NCBI GenBank assembly: GCA_964463375.1
Contig: CAYXBQ010000024.1
Coordinates: 1 to 38,838, forward strand
DNA length: 38,838 bases
Direction: 5' to 3'
DNA from: UMGS1696 sp964463375
GTDB taxonomy: Bacteria > Bacillota > Clostridia > Oscillospirales > CAG-272
The notes under the pieces were generated by a model. It did not search any database and was not told the origin of the DNA. It saw only the letters and a list, made by a program, of their open reading frames with translations. Every line of letters starts with the position of its first letter. Positions within the stretch are counted from its first letter, which is position 1. Positions 16,930-24,668 of this stretch are shown here, one piece after another. The translations under genes were made by a program, and so were the position numbers.

Positions 16930-17424
16930 TCATTTTTCCGTCTCCCACGCAGCCTGTATCAGCCGTGCCAGCCAGGCCAGCGCTTCCTCTTGCGTCATTT
17001 CCGCAAATGTAGGGTGCAGTGCGCAATACTCTGCCACGGCCCGCTCCCAATCCTCCGGACTTTGCCAAACGGGCATGGCACTGCGATCCGGCAGTGGATG
17101 GTGGCAGGGGGTGTGCAGCCGTTCCCGCAGCAGTGCAGCCGCATCGCTTTCTGTCAGCTGCAAACGCCGTGCCCAGGCATCGTCGGCAATGTCGGTGGGC
17201 TGGGGCAGGGAACAGGTGGACGATGGATCGGTGTCCTCGTCACCTGCCATATCGGGAGAGAGGGTGCATAGGCCGGTCATGGTGACAAGCAGCAGGATCT
17301 GCCCCACCAGCGGCTTCCCACGCCAGCGCCGGGGCATATATTGGGTCAGCTTTTCCAGCTCATGGAATTCTTTTCCCGTGGGGTATCCCGGTGTGGGATA
17401 ATAGCTCAGCTTCTCCAGCTCCAT
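16930..17424 (-). CDS. Unknown 164-residue protein, partner of the SPASM protein
   Basis: AAGGAGG seven bases upstream fixes the start at ATG 17424, not the in-frame ATG 17442. The N-terminus is unusual: SYYPTPGYPTGKEF, then HELEKLTQYMPRRWRGKP followed by one hydrophobic stretch of about 17 residues (LVGQILLLVTMTGLCTL). A polar linker leads to a helical, Trp-rich C-terminal part (residues about 90-164). I do not recognise a family. The layout suggests a membrane-anchored or translocated small protein. It could be the substrate or the partner of the SPASM protein; nothing in the sequence decides between these. Confidence 0.7.
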   Translation of the reverse strand: MELEKLSYYPTPGYPTGKEFHELEKLTQYMPRRWRGKPLVGQILLLVTMTGLCTLSPDMAGDEDTDPSSTCSLPQPTDIADDAWARRLQLTESDAAALLRERLHTPCHHPLPDRSAMPVWQSPEDWERAVAEYCALHPTFAEMTQEEALAWLARLIQAAWETEK

Positions 17425-17460
17425 GGGGCATCCTCCTTGCAATATGTAAAAAAATCAATA

Positions 17461-17693
17461 GAGTGGGATGGATCGCATACCGGTACAGCTTCGGTTCATT
17501 CCCATAAAAACAGGATTGAATAGGGGGAGAATTTTCCGAAAGGGAAATTCTCAAGAGTGGGATGGATCGCATACCGGTACAGCTTCGGTTCATTCCCATA
17601 AAAACAGGATTGAATAGGGGGAGAATTTTCCGAAAGGGAAATTCTCAAGAGTGGGATGGATCGCATACCGGTACAGCTTCGGTTTATTTCCAC
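17461..17693. repeat. Tandem 94-base repeat, two full copies and one partial
   Basis: Copies begin at 17461, 17555 and 17649, an exact 94-base period, with the third diverging after about 36-45 bases. The first part can fold with arms GGGATG and CATTCCC around ACCG/CGGT. The second part is GAGAATTTTCC-GAAA-GGGAAATTCTC (17527-17552 and 17621-17646), an 11-base stem with a GAAA loop. The single G-T pair is tolerated only in plus-strand RNA, which hints at the transcribed strand. The period is not a multiple of three, so it is not a protein repeat. Confidence 0.9.
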
Positions 17694-17877
17694 TCGTATG
17701 ACGACAACCGAAAGAGTTTTGTTCCTTCTCATCGGGAAAAAATCATATCGTTTTTTTGCCCATGCATCGATCGGTGGTCGGTTGCCGGACGCCGCATGGG
17801 AGTAGGGGATTTGGTATTGGTTTGGTAGTATTGCCTGTATTTGTAATAGATTAAATGCATATTTTGGTAAAAACCTA
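17694..17877. other. Non-coding stretch with a weak long-range hairpin
   Basis: No plausible gene is seen between the 94-base repeats and the next promoter. CCCATGC (near 17759) and GCATGGG (near 17794) are perfect inverted arms around a GC-rich 28-base interior, which may fold. The last part is AT-rich and leads into the promoter at 17878. Confidence 0.5.
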
Positions 17878-17906
17878 TTGACAAGGGCCATATTTTTTGG
17901 TATGAT
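17878..17906 (+). promoter_or_regulatory. Promoter of the surface protein gene
   Basis: TTGACA and TATGAT with a 17-base spacer lie about 75 bases before the start at 17983. Confidence 0.8.
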
Positions 17907-17982
17907 AGCAGTAGCGGGAGTATACATGGACTCCCATTGGCGAGACGAAAAACAACCTTTTCACGAAAGAAAGGATCCTATC

Positions 17983-18957
17983 ATGAAAAAGATCACCCTT
18001 GCACTGGCACTGCTTTTGACCCTGCTGGCCATTCCTGCACAGGCTGGCACGATCCTGGATTCTGCTCCTGCCGGAAACCTGCCTGCCGGTACGCTCATTT
18101 ACTACGAGGATTTTGAAGGTCTGTACGGCGAGGACACCGACGATTCTCTGGATGCATTGGGCTGGACCAAGTCTGAGGGACTGCTGGCCTACACCGCACA
18201 GCTTTCCATCGACAACGGCTACCTGTCCATCGACAACCTGGAAGAGACCGTGGGCACCTCCAACGACTCCTATGCCGTGATCATGGACGACGACTATACG
18301 GCTAAGTTTGCCAAAGGGGACTACACCTACCAATATGACGTGACCTACCGGGATGCGGGCAACTCCTACCGGTATGTGTCGCTGCTGGTCAACTACGATG
18401 GCAATAACAACTACGACACCGTGGATATGCGTATGCGTGGGGACGGCTACAACCAGACCCGCCGTGGCACCGACTGGATCCACTACAACGACACCACCTG
18501 TCCGCTCCGGGCCGCAGACGACACCGCCATCCTGACCCAGCTCTACGGCACCGCCTTTGACGAAAACGCCTATGCCCTCCAGGACAAGACCATTACGGTT
18601 CGAGTCGAGATCAGCCAGGAGAACGGACCTACCGTGTACGTGAACGGCATCAAGGCTTCCGAAGCGGCTGAAAACATGGACAAGTGGGGCACCCTGACAA
18701 GCACCGCTATGGCGTTCAAGGCCTCCAACAAGATCAAGGCCGACATCGACAACATCTTGGTATGGACCGGCACCGGCGTAGAACCGGATCTGTCTGTACT
18801 GGCACCGGCTGCCGAAGAGACAACTGCTGAAGTGGTAGATGCCGCCGCCGAAGCACCTGCCGAGACCACCGCTCCGGCTACCTTTGATGCAGGGATCGCA
18901 GCTGCCATTGGTGCCATCGTATCCGCCGCCGGGTACATGATCGGGAAGAAGAAATAA
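17983..18957 (+). CDS. Secreted, C-terminally membrane-anchored protein with a lectin-like beta domain
   Basis: AAGGA seven bases upstream supports ATG 17983, giving 324 residues. A signal peptide (residues 1 to about 22, ending AQA) is followed by about 245 residues of beta-rich sequence beginning IYYEDFEGLYG. This resembles concanavalin-like or LamG-type folds, including VYVNGIK and NILVWTG near its end. An Ala/Thr/Glu-rich linker then leads to one hydrophobic helix (AGIAAAIGAIVSAAGYMIG) and KKK, placing the domain outside the membrane. No catalytic motif is recognised. A glycan-binding surface protein is the best inference. Confidence 0.8.
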   Translation: MKKITLALALLLTLLAIPAQAGTILDSAPAGNLPAGTLIYYEDFEGLYGEDTDDSLDALGWTKSEGLLAYTAQLSIDNGYLSIDNLEETVGTSNDSYAVIMDDDYTAKFAKGDYTYQYDVTYRDAGNSYRYVSLLVNYDGNNNYDTVDMRMRGDGYNQTRRGTDWIHYNDTTCPLRAADDTAILTQLYGTAFDENAYALQDKTITVRVEISQENGPTVYVNGIKASEAAENMDKWGTLTSTAMAFKASNKIKADIDNILVWTGTGVEPDLSVLAPAAEETTAEVVDAAAEAPAETTAPATFDAGIAAAIGAIVSAAGYMIGKKK

Positions 18958-18966
18958 TCAACAGCA

Positions 18967-19014
18967 AAATCAAAAAGGATACAGGCTCGGTTGGGTCTGT
19001 ATCCTTTTTGATTT
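18967..19014. terminator. Strong bidirectional terminator
   Basis: An 18-base perfect stem (18967-18984 with 18997-19014) around a 12-base loop carries A and T runs on both sides. It ends both the plus-strand surface gene and the convergent lipoprotein gene. Confidence 0.92.
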
Positions 19015-19018
19015 GCGC

Positions 19019-20509
19019 TCATTCGCCGGTATAGGTTTCAATAAGCTTGTCCAGTGCGGTCTCAGCCTTGGTCTCCACGGCAGCCACAGCAGAAGCATAG
19101 CTGCCGTTTTTGGCGATCACATCCCGCATGATGGTGCCTACAGAGCCGATGCTGTAGTTGTACACATAGCCGAAGTCGGTCATGGAGGTGTTGTGGATCA
19201 GGTCGATCATGCTGGCGGAAATGTCGTCTCTGGCGTATTGCCGCTTCAGTGCCACTTCATAATAGGCGGGGGTCACGGTGCGGTAGGTCTGGGCACACAT
19301 GGCCTCTAACACAGCGCAGGTCTCGTCCGGATGGGTGCAGGTCTGAGGGACGAAGTAAAGAGAGGCGGTGTCGTGGACAAGGGAGATATAGTCTTCCTGG
19401 CTTTCATCGTATTTCGGATAGGGGATCACACCGTAACCGCTTTCCATATCCCGAAGACCTTCACAGATCTTGAACCAGTGGGGCATGAACAGGATCGTGT
19501 CGGAGGAGAATTCGTCGATGTACAGCGTGCCGTTGAACGCACCGTTGGCATCCGCTTCCCGATACAGCCCGTTGCCGGAATTCCAGTACAGGTCGTTGAT
19601 CGTATCGATGATGTTGTAGTTCTGTTCATCCTGTAGGGTGAGATACGGCAGTCCCTGCTCATCCTTGGCGGTCACCCGGAAGCCGGCGCAGTAGGCAAAA
19701 TAGTCACAGTGCGAAACGGTCGTGGTATCGATGCCGAAGATGTCCCCTTTGTTCATGGTGCCATCGCCGTTGGTGTCTGTATAGCCGGCCTCCCCCATGG
19801 TTTTCAGCTGTTCCAGCGTCCAGCCTCCCTCCCGAACCAACGTGTACAGATCGTTGTAGTCTCCAAAAACATTGTTGTAGAGCGCTTGATTGAAGAAGGT
19901 CGCCGCCGTTACCCGAAGGGCATTCAGGCAAATGTCCCCCATGAGGTAGAACCGCTTCTGGTCGCCGATCTGTAGCACATCCATGTATGCACTGTTCCAC
20001 CAGGGCTTTTCCAGATCCAGATAGGGCGCATTTTGTAGATCCATGACCATGTTTTCCAGGCACAGCTGCACAGCGGAGAACTGGTTCCAGGAGACGATGC
20101 TGAAGTCATCCGAGCCGGCGGTGATAGAGGCCTTGGCATCGTTGGGGAAGTTGTCCGCTGTTCCGGTTCCCATGGGCAAAAATTCCAAAGACACATTGAG
20201 CCGCTCCGACACACTGGCGTTGCGGTTGTACACAGCATCGGACACCGATTCTCCCGTCAGCTCCTCCGCAAAAACCTCGATCACGTCTGCGGCACAGCCA
20301 CGGTATAAGATCGGCACAGACAGCCCGGCAAAGTCCAGTGCCGGCAACGAATCCTGTACCTGGGAACGATCGGTCTCCGCTGCGGTGGTCTCCGTCTCCG
20401 CAGTAGGGGTAGATTCGGTCGTTTGGCTATCGGTCTCGGCGGCACCCTGACCACAGCCGGCCAGCAGCAGAGATACGAGCAATAGAGTGATAAGTCGTTT
20501 GGTGCACAT
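19019..20509 (-). CDS. Extracellular solute-binding lipoprotein (ABC sugar-type)
   Basis: The 496-residue lipoprotein has a signal peptide with lipobox LLAGC (Cys19), a Thr/Glu-rich linker, and a family 1-type binding-protein body with an internal calcium-loop-like DTNGDGTMNKGDIFGID. It aligns by eye with the lipoprotein at 21927: LxxYLxLxxxWWN, a D/NGDGxMxxGD-type loop and a PxPK segment are shared. No permease or ATPase is adjacent, so its transporter partner is elsewhere. The substrate is probably an oligosaccharide. GGAGG precedes the ATG. Confidence 0.85.
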   Translation of the reverse strand: MCTKRLITLLLVSLLLAGCGQGAAETDSQTTESTPTAETETTAAETDRSQVQDSLPALDFAGLSVPILYRGCAADVIEVFAEELTGESVSDAVYNRNASVSERLNVSLEFLPMGTGTADNFPNDAKASITAGSDDFSIVSWNQFSAVQLCLENMVMDLQNAPYLDLEKPWWNSAYMDVLQIGDQKRFYLMGDICLNALRVTAATFFNQALYNNVFGDYNDLYTLVREGGWTLEQLKTMGEAGYTDTNGDGTMNKGDIFGIDTTTVSHCDYFAYCAGFRVTAKDEQGLPYLTLQDEQNYNIIDTINDLYWNSGNGLYREADANGAFNGTLYIDEFSSDTILFMPHWFKICEGLRDMESGYGVIPYPKYDESQEDYISLVHDTASLYFVPQTCTHPDETCAVLEAMCAQTYRTVTPAYYEVALKRQYARDDISASMIDLIHNTSMTDFGYVYNYSIGSVGTIMRDVIAKNGSYASAVAAVETKAETALDKLIETYTGE

Positions 20510-20552
20510 AGTTTGTCCTCCGATATGATGAAAATTGGGGTAGTATAGGCTT

Positions 20553-20581
20553 ATTATAGCACTGCCCTATGGCGTTGTCAA
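20553..20581 (-). promoter_or_regulatory. Promoter of the solute-binding lipoprotein gene (minus strand)
   Basis: Read on the minus strand, TTGACA and TATAAT are perfect with a 17-base spacer. The -10 box lies about 45 bases before the start codon. Confidence 0.85.
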
Positions 20582-20667
20582 GCAGAAAATCAAAAAACAT
20601 GCGGCATCGACAGGAGCGCAAAGGGGACAGCGTACCAGCACCATCGGCATAATAAAAATAAACCCAC

Positions 20668-20696
20668 TTGACAAACGCTACTATACAAGGTATAAT
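20668..20696 (+). promoter_or_regulatory. Promoter of the ADP-ribosylglycohydrolase-like gene
   Basis: TTGACA and TATAAT are perfect with a 17-base spacer. It is divergent from the promoter at 20553-20581, with 86 bases between the two -35 boxes. Confidence 0.87.
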
Positions 20697-20731
20697 ATCC
20701 TTATCACCAAAACACCATGGAGGAATCCCAT

Positions 20732-21859
20732 ATGTATTACAACAATAATCCCAAACAACCCGACGGACTGAACGAGATCCTGTCCCTGCGCCCCGCCGGA
20801 GCCGATGTGGCAGCCAAGCCCGTTGATAACCTGCGTGACCGGATGAAGGGTGCCGTGATGGGTCGGTTCATTGGCTGTACCTTGGGCGTGCCGGTGGAAA
20901 ATTATTCCATCCTGTATATGCAGGCTCTGGCTGCCGAGACCGGTACCTCCTTCCCCCCTACGACCTACTGGAAGGGCTCTGACCGTGGCGAAGGCTATAT
21001 GCACTACGGCCTCAACCCCATCTCCGACTATCTGGACGGCTCTGTTTGCTGTGCGCCCGGCGACGACGACATCACCTATGTGATCCTGAATCTGCTGCTG
21101 CTGGAAAAGTACGGCAAGAGCTACTCCGTTGCCGATGTGGGACAGCTGTGGCTGGATATCCTGCCCATCGCCTGCACCGCAGAGGATGAAGCCCTCCGAC
21201 AGCTCCGTGCCGGTACCAAGGCAGAATCTGCCGCCAACTTCAATGGCTACGTGGAATGGATCGGTGCCGCCATCCGTGCCGATGCCTTTGGCTATGCCGA
21301 AGCCGGTGACCCCGTGGCCGCTGCAAAGCTGTCCTACAACGATGCCTTCCTGACCCACCGGCAGAACGGTATCTACGGCGAAATGTTCTGTGCCGCCACC
21401 ATTGCAGCCGCCTTCACCGCCGAAACGCCTCTGGATGCCGTACGGAAAGGGATGAAGCAGATCCCCGCTGAATGCGAGCTGTACCAGGCACTGGAATGGG
21501 CCTTTGCGCAGCAGGAAAGAGTCACCTGCTACCAGAGAGCCCGGATGCTGCTGGACGAAAAGTTTGCCGGTATGCACCCGGTTCACACCATCAACAATAT
21601 GTGCGCCATCGTCTTTGCTCTGATGCTGGGCGGGAAGGACTTTGACAAGTGCATCTCCAACTGCGTTGCCATCGGTCTGGACAACGACTGCACCGGCGCC
21701 ACCGTGGGCAGCATCGTGGGTGCCAATATCGGTATCGAAAACATCCCCGCTCGTTGGTACGAAAACTTCAACGACAACGTGATGACCTACATCACCGGAC
21801 ACAAGGATCAGTCCATCGAAGGTGTCATCGACCGCTTCGTTGCCCTGAATCAGCAGTAA
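20732..21859 (+). CDS. ADP-ribosylglycohydrolase-family (DraG-like) protein
   Basis: GGAGG at 20719-20723 lies eight bases from ATG 20732, giving 375 residues; ATG 20717 overlaps that site and is rejected. The DraG fold is shown by GAVMGRFIGCTLGVP (about residues 40-54), the metal-binding GDDDITY (110-116) and the C-terminal DNDCTGATVGSIVGA starting at Asp317. Members remove ADP-ribose or hydrolyse related ribosyl bonds. Placed between two solute-binding lipoproteins it may act on an imported nucleoside or sugar derivative. There is no signal peptide. Confidence 0.87.
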   Translation: MYYNNNPKQPDGLNEILSLRPAGADVAAKPVDNLRDRMKGAVMGRFIGCTLGVPVENYSILYMQALAAETGTSFPPTTYWKGSDRGEGYMHYGLNPISDYLDGSVCCAPGDDDITYVILNLLLLEKYGKSYSVADVGQLWLDILPIACTAEDEALRQLRAGTKAESAANFNGYVEWIGAAIRADAFGYAEAGDPVAAAKLSYNDAFLTHRQNGIYGEMFCAATIAAAFTAETPLDAVRKGMKQIPAECELYQALEWAFAQQERVTCYQRARMLLDEKFAGMHPVHTINNMCAIVFALMLGGKDFDKCISNCVAIGLDNDCTGATVGSIVGANIGIENIPARWYENFNDNVMTYITGHKDQSIEGVIDRFVALNQQ

Positions 21860-21881
21860 AAACATATAGAATTTGGAAGCA

Positions 21882-21910
21882 AGCCCAGGTACATCCTATG
21901 CATCTGGGCT
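21882..21910 (+). terminator. Weak hairpin between the hydrolase and lipoprotein genes
   Basis: AGCCCAG and CTGGGCT form a seven-base stem with a 15-base loop followed by GTTTC. It could partly terminate or stabilise the transcript; the T run is short. Confidence 0.35.
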
Positions 21911-21926
21911 GTTTCGGGAGGTACGT

Positions 21927-23378
21927 ATGAAAAAGCAAGCGATCCTTTCTCTGCTCGTAGCTGCCATGCTGTGCAGTCCCCTGCTGACGGCTTGTGGCAA
22001 TGCTGCCGAAAACGACACGAATACCGATACGACCAACACACCGGCGGCTGCCCAAACGGAAACGGTACCGGAATGGGCCTTGCCGGCACAGGATTTTGGC
22101 GGAGAATCCGTGACATTTTTCCTACGCAAGACGGGTGGCGACTGGTCGGCAGATGATGTGGTAGCGGAGGAGATGAACGGCATCACCATCAACGATGCTG
22201 TCTACACCCGCAATACCCAGATTGAAGATGCCTGCAATGTGCAGATCGTTGGCGTCGATGCACCGCTGGGAGGTTCTATCCGCGATGCGGCACGGAACTC
22301 TATTTTGGCTGCCGACAATGCCTTTGATGTGACCGCTTCTGACCGCTTTGATGCTGCCCAGCTGATGACCGAGGGCACATTGCAGGATCTGCAGAGTCTG
22401 GAGTATCTACAGCTGTCTCAGAGCTGGTGGAACCCCTACTACACCGCAGAAACCTCTGTGAATAACAAGGTGTACTATGCGCTGGGCGACATCAGCCGGG
22501 TCTGGAAGTTAGGCGTGCGCTGCCTGTTCTTCAATAAGGATCTGGCGACCGAGCTGCAGCTGCCGGATCTGTATACCGTGGTGGAGGAGGGCAACTGGGA
22601 CTTTGAGACCTTCTTCTCGCTGGCCTCTCTTGCCAACATCGACCTAAACGGGGACGGCGAAATGGGCGAGGACGACTGCTATGGGATCCAGGCACAAAGT
22701 ACCCTGGCTATCGTATTGGCCACCGGCGGCGGTCTGCGCATCACCGATAAGGATGAAAACGACATTCCCATTTTGGCCATCGATACGGAGAGCAATCTGT
22801 CTTTGATGGAATCCCTAAGTACCCTGATCGACACCAACAGAACCACCATCCATTACAGCGACAATTGGCAGAATACCCAGCGTCGCTTTGCCTCCAACCA
22901 GGTGCTGTTTCAGGCAGAGGTCATGCTGCTGCTGGAGGCACTGCGGGCAGAGGAAGTCAACGTAGGTGTACTGCCCACGCCCAAGCGTTCTGTCGATCAA
23001 GAGCAGTACATTGGCTATTTGGATTCCAACTGTCAAATCGTCTATGCCATCCCTACCACCTGCACCGACGTCGATCGAGTCAGCTACGTGCTGGAGGCCA
23101 TGGCACAGGGCTCTGTAGACACCCTGACCCCCGCTTTCTACGACATTTGCCTAAACGGGAAATATATCCGGGATGAGGAATCCTCCGCTATGCTGGACAT
23201 CATCTTTGCCTGCTGCCGGACAGAAAGTGCGGAGACCTTTGGCTGGGGCGGCTTGTACGGCAGCTTGACCACGGCGATTTCCAGAGGTACCATAGCCTCT
23301 ACGGTGCAGTCGGGTGCCAAGGCCACCGAAGCGGCTATGCAAAAAACGATCGAGAGCATTTTGCAAAGCAACGGCTAA
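21927..23378 (+). CDS. Extracellular solute-binding lipoprotein, paralogue of the one at 19019
   Basis: GGGAGG five bases upstream gives the start at ATG 21927 and 483 residues. A lipobox LLTAC (Cys23) follows a typical signal peptide. The body resembles sugar ABC binding proteins and its divergent neighbour: LEYLQLSQSWWNPYY, IDLNGDGEMGEDDCYGI and VGVLPTPK. It lies 67 bases after the DraG-like gene with no promoter seen, so the two are probably cotranscribed. No permease is nearby. Confidence 0.86.
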   Translation: MKKQAILSLLVAAMLCSPLLTACGNAAENDTNTDTTNTPAAAQTETVPEWALPAQDFGGESVTFFLRKTGGDWSADDVVAEEMNGITINDAVYTRNTQIEDACNVQIVGVDAPLGGSIRDAARNSILAADNAFDVTASDRFDAAQLMTEGTLQDLQSLEYLQLSQSWWNPYYTAETSVNNKVYYALGDISRVWKLGVRCLFFNKDLATELQLPDLYTVVEEGNWDFETFFSLASLANIDLNGDGEMGEDDCYGIQAQSTLAIVLATGGGLRITDKDENDIPILAIDTESNLSLMESLSTLIDTNRTTIHYSDNWQNTQRRFASNQVLFQAEVMLLLEALRAEEVNVGVLPTPKRSVDQEQYIGYLDSNCQIVYAIPTTCTDVDRVSYVLEAMAQGSVDTLTPAFYDICLNGKYIRDEESSAMLDIIFACCRTESAETFGWGGLYGSLTTAISRGTIASTVQSGAKATEAAMQKTIESILQSNG

Positions 23379-23396
23379 GGAAAGCTGATCCAGATG

Positions 23397-23445
23397 GAAA
23401 ACGTGCCAAAAATGCCACACATTGCAGCCGTATAGGCACGTTTTC
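23397..23445 (+). terminator. Hairpin after the second solute-binding lipoprotein
   Basis: GAAAACGTGCC and GGCACGTTTTC form a perfect 11-base stem with a 27-base loop, ending in TTTTC. This is probably a terminator, although the T run is short and lies within the stem. Confidence 0.55.
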
Positions 23446-23520
23446 TCGCGTGGATCGGCGTTCACGAAAGCGTGCCATAGCCAACTGTTATATTTTGAGA
23501 GTTCACGAGGTGATCTGACC

Positions 23521-24624
23521 ATGTTCAAAACCTATCCGTCCAATATCGCCAGCGGCACCAGCCACAACTATATGCTGTGCTATGATGCCCCCACCAAGCT
23601 CCGGGCCAGAGGGTATTTTCGTACTCTGTCCAGCGTGCCGGATACCTGGCGGTTTTGGTTCTCCAACGCTGTAGACACCACCTATGCCGACGGCGAGATC
23701 GGCTTCCCGGATCGGCTGGGGGGAGATTGGCGCATCCTGTCGGCCCGGATCGGCGATGGCGGCGTGTACACCTGCGGCGAAATGCCCACCCCTGTGCCTG
23801 TGACCGGCTGGACGGCCGTGACCTTTGACGGACAGGCCGGTAGAGACGTGACCCCCGGAGAGCGGTTCTGGAGCGATGAGGTGACCTTCACCCTGCCGGA
23901 GGGACACTATCTGGTCTGGGAATGGGAGCTCGAGGGCAAGGAGATCCCCTGTACCCCCGACAGCCAGGCACCCACCTTCGTGGCAACCGATGGGGGAGAG
24001 CTGTCGTTCCAGCTGGAATGCCCCCTGCCGGATCTATTTGGTGCCAAGCGGGAGGTCAAGGGTCGTGTGGCGTTCTGGGGAGATTCCATCACCCAGGGCT
24101 GCGGCACCCGAAACAATTACTACGAAAACTGGGCTGCCCGGATCGCATTGGCACTGGGCAAGGACTACAGCTTCTGGAACATCGGACTGGGCTGGGCAAG
24201 AGGCAGTGACGGCGCCTACCACGAATTCTGGAAGTACAAGGCTGCCCAGGTGGATACGGTGTGCATCGTCCACGGGGTCAACGACAACAACTCCGGTGCC
24301 TACCAGCGTGGCCGTGGGGACAGCGCCGACGAGATCCTGACCACCCTGGAGACCAACATCCGGTATCTGCAAAGCAAAGGTATTCGTGTGATCCTGTTCA
24401 CCGTGCCGCCCTTCGAATATCCCGGCGACCGGTACATGGTGTGGAAGACCCTGCGGTATGCGTATCCGGCAGTGGCGAAGGAAATGGGCGTGGAGCTGTT
24501 CGACTTTGCTGCCACTTTGGATGCCCGTCCCCCCTACGGCAACCGCTTTGTCCACGGCGCACACCCGGACGGAGAAGGCGGGCGTATCGCTGCGGAAGCC
24601 TTTTTGGCAACCGGACTGCTGTAA
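23521..24624 (+). CDS. SGNH/GDSL-family hydrolase with N-terminal beta domain
   Basis: ATG 23521 has GAGGTG upstream and gives 367 residues. Residues about 1-170 are beta-rich, resembling the carbohydrate-binding front domain of some acetylxylan-esterase-type enzymes. The SGNH core follows: block I WGDSITQGCG with nucleophile Ser189, block III GVNDNN, and block V GAHPDG with His348. The usual Asp three residues before that His is a His here (HGAH). There is no signal peptide, so it probably de-esterifies imported glycans in the cytoplasm. The exact substrate is unknown. Confidence 0.85.
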   Translation: MFKTYPSNIASGTSHNYMLCYDAPTKLRARGYFRTLSSVPDTWRFWFSNAVDTTYADGEIGFPDRLGGDWRILSARIGDGGVYTCGEMPTPVPVTGWTAVTFDGQAGRDVTPGERFWSDEVTFTLPEGHYLVWEWELEGKEIPCTPDSQAPTFVATDGGELSFQLECPLPDLFGAKREVKGRVAFWGDSITQGCGTRNNYYENWAARIALALGKDYSFWNIGLGWARGSDGAYHEFWKYKAAQVDTVCIVHGVNDNNSGAYQRGRGDSADEILTTLETNIRYLQSKGIRVILFTVPPFEYPGDRYMVWKTLRYAYPAVAKEMGVELFDFAATLDARPPYGNRFVHGAHPDGEGGRIAAEAFLATGLL

Positions 24625-24668
24625 GGCGTATAGATCCCGATCAACAAGTACATCACACGAGGTTACAT

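Noticed and set aside
17461..17693. CRISPR array
   Set aside because: The repeat is continuous 94-base tandem units with no unique spacers, and no cas genes are near.
17496..17927. A 143-residue minus-strand ORF across the 94-base repeats
   Set aside because: It is a translation of the repeat in changing frames (period not divisible by three), has no ribosome-binding site, and no recognised domain.
20681..21865. A 394-codon minus-strand open frame opposite the DraG-like gene
   Set aside because: Low-complexity, Gly/His/Val-rich translation with no domain; the plus-strand gene has a promoter, ribosome-binding site and family motifs.
24261..24668. N-terminal extension of the M18 aminopeptidase
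   Set aside because: It lies within the SGNH hydrolase gene in another frame; the Arg-rich translation is typical of a shadow frame.
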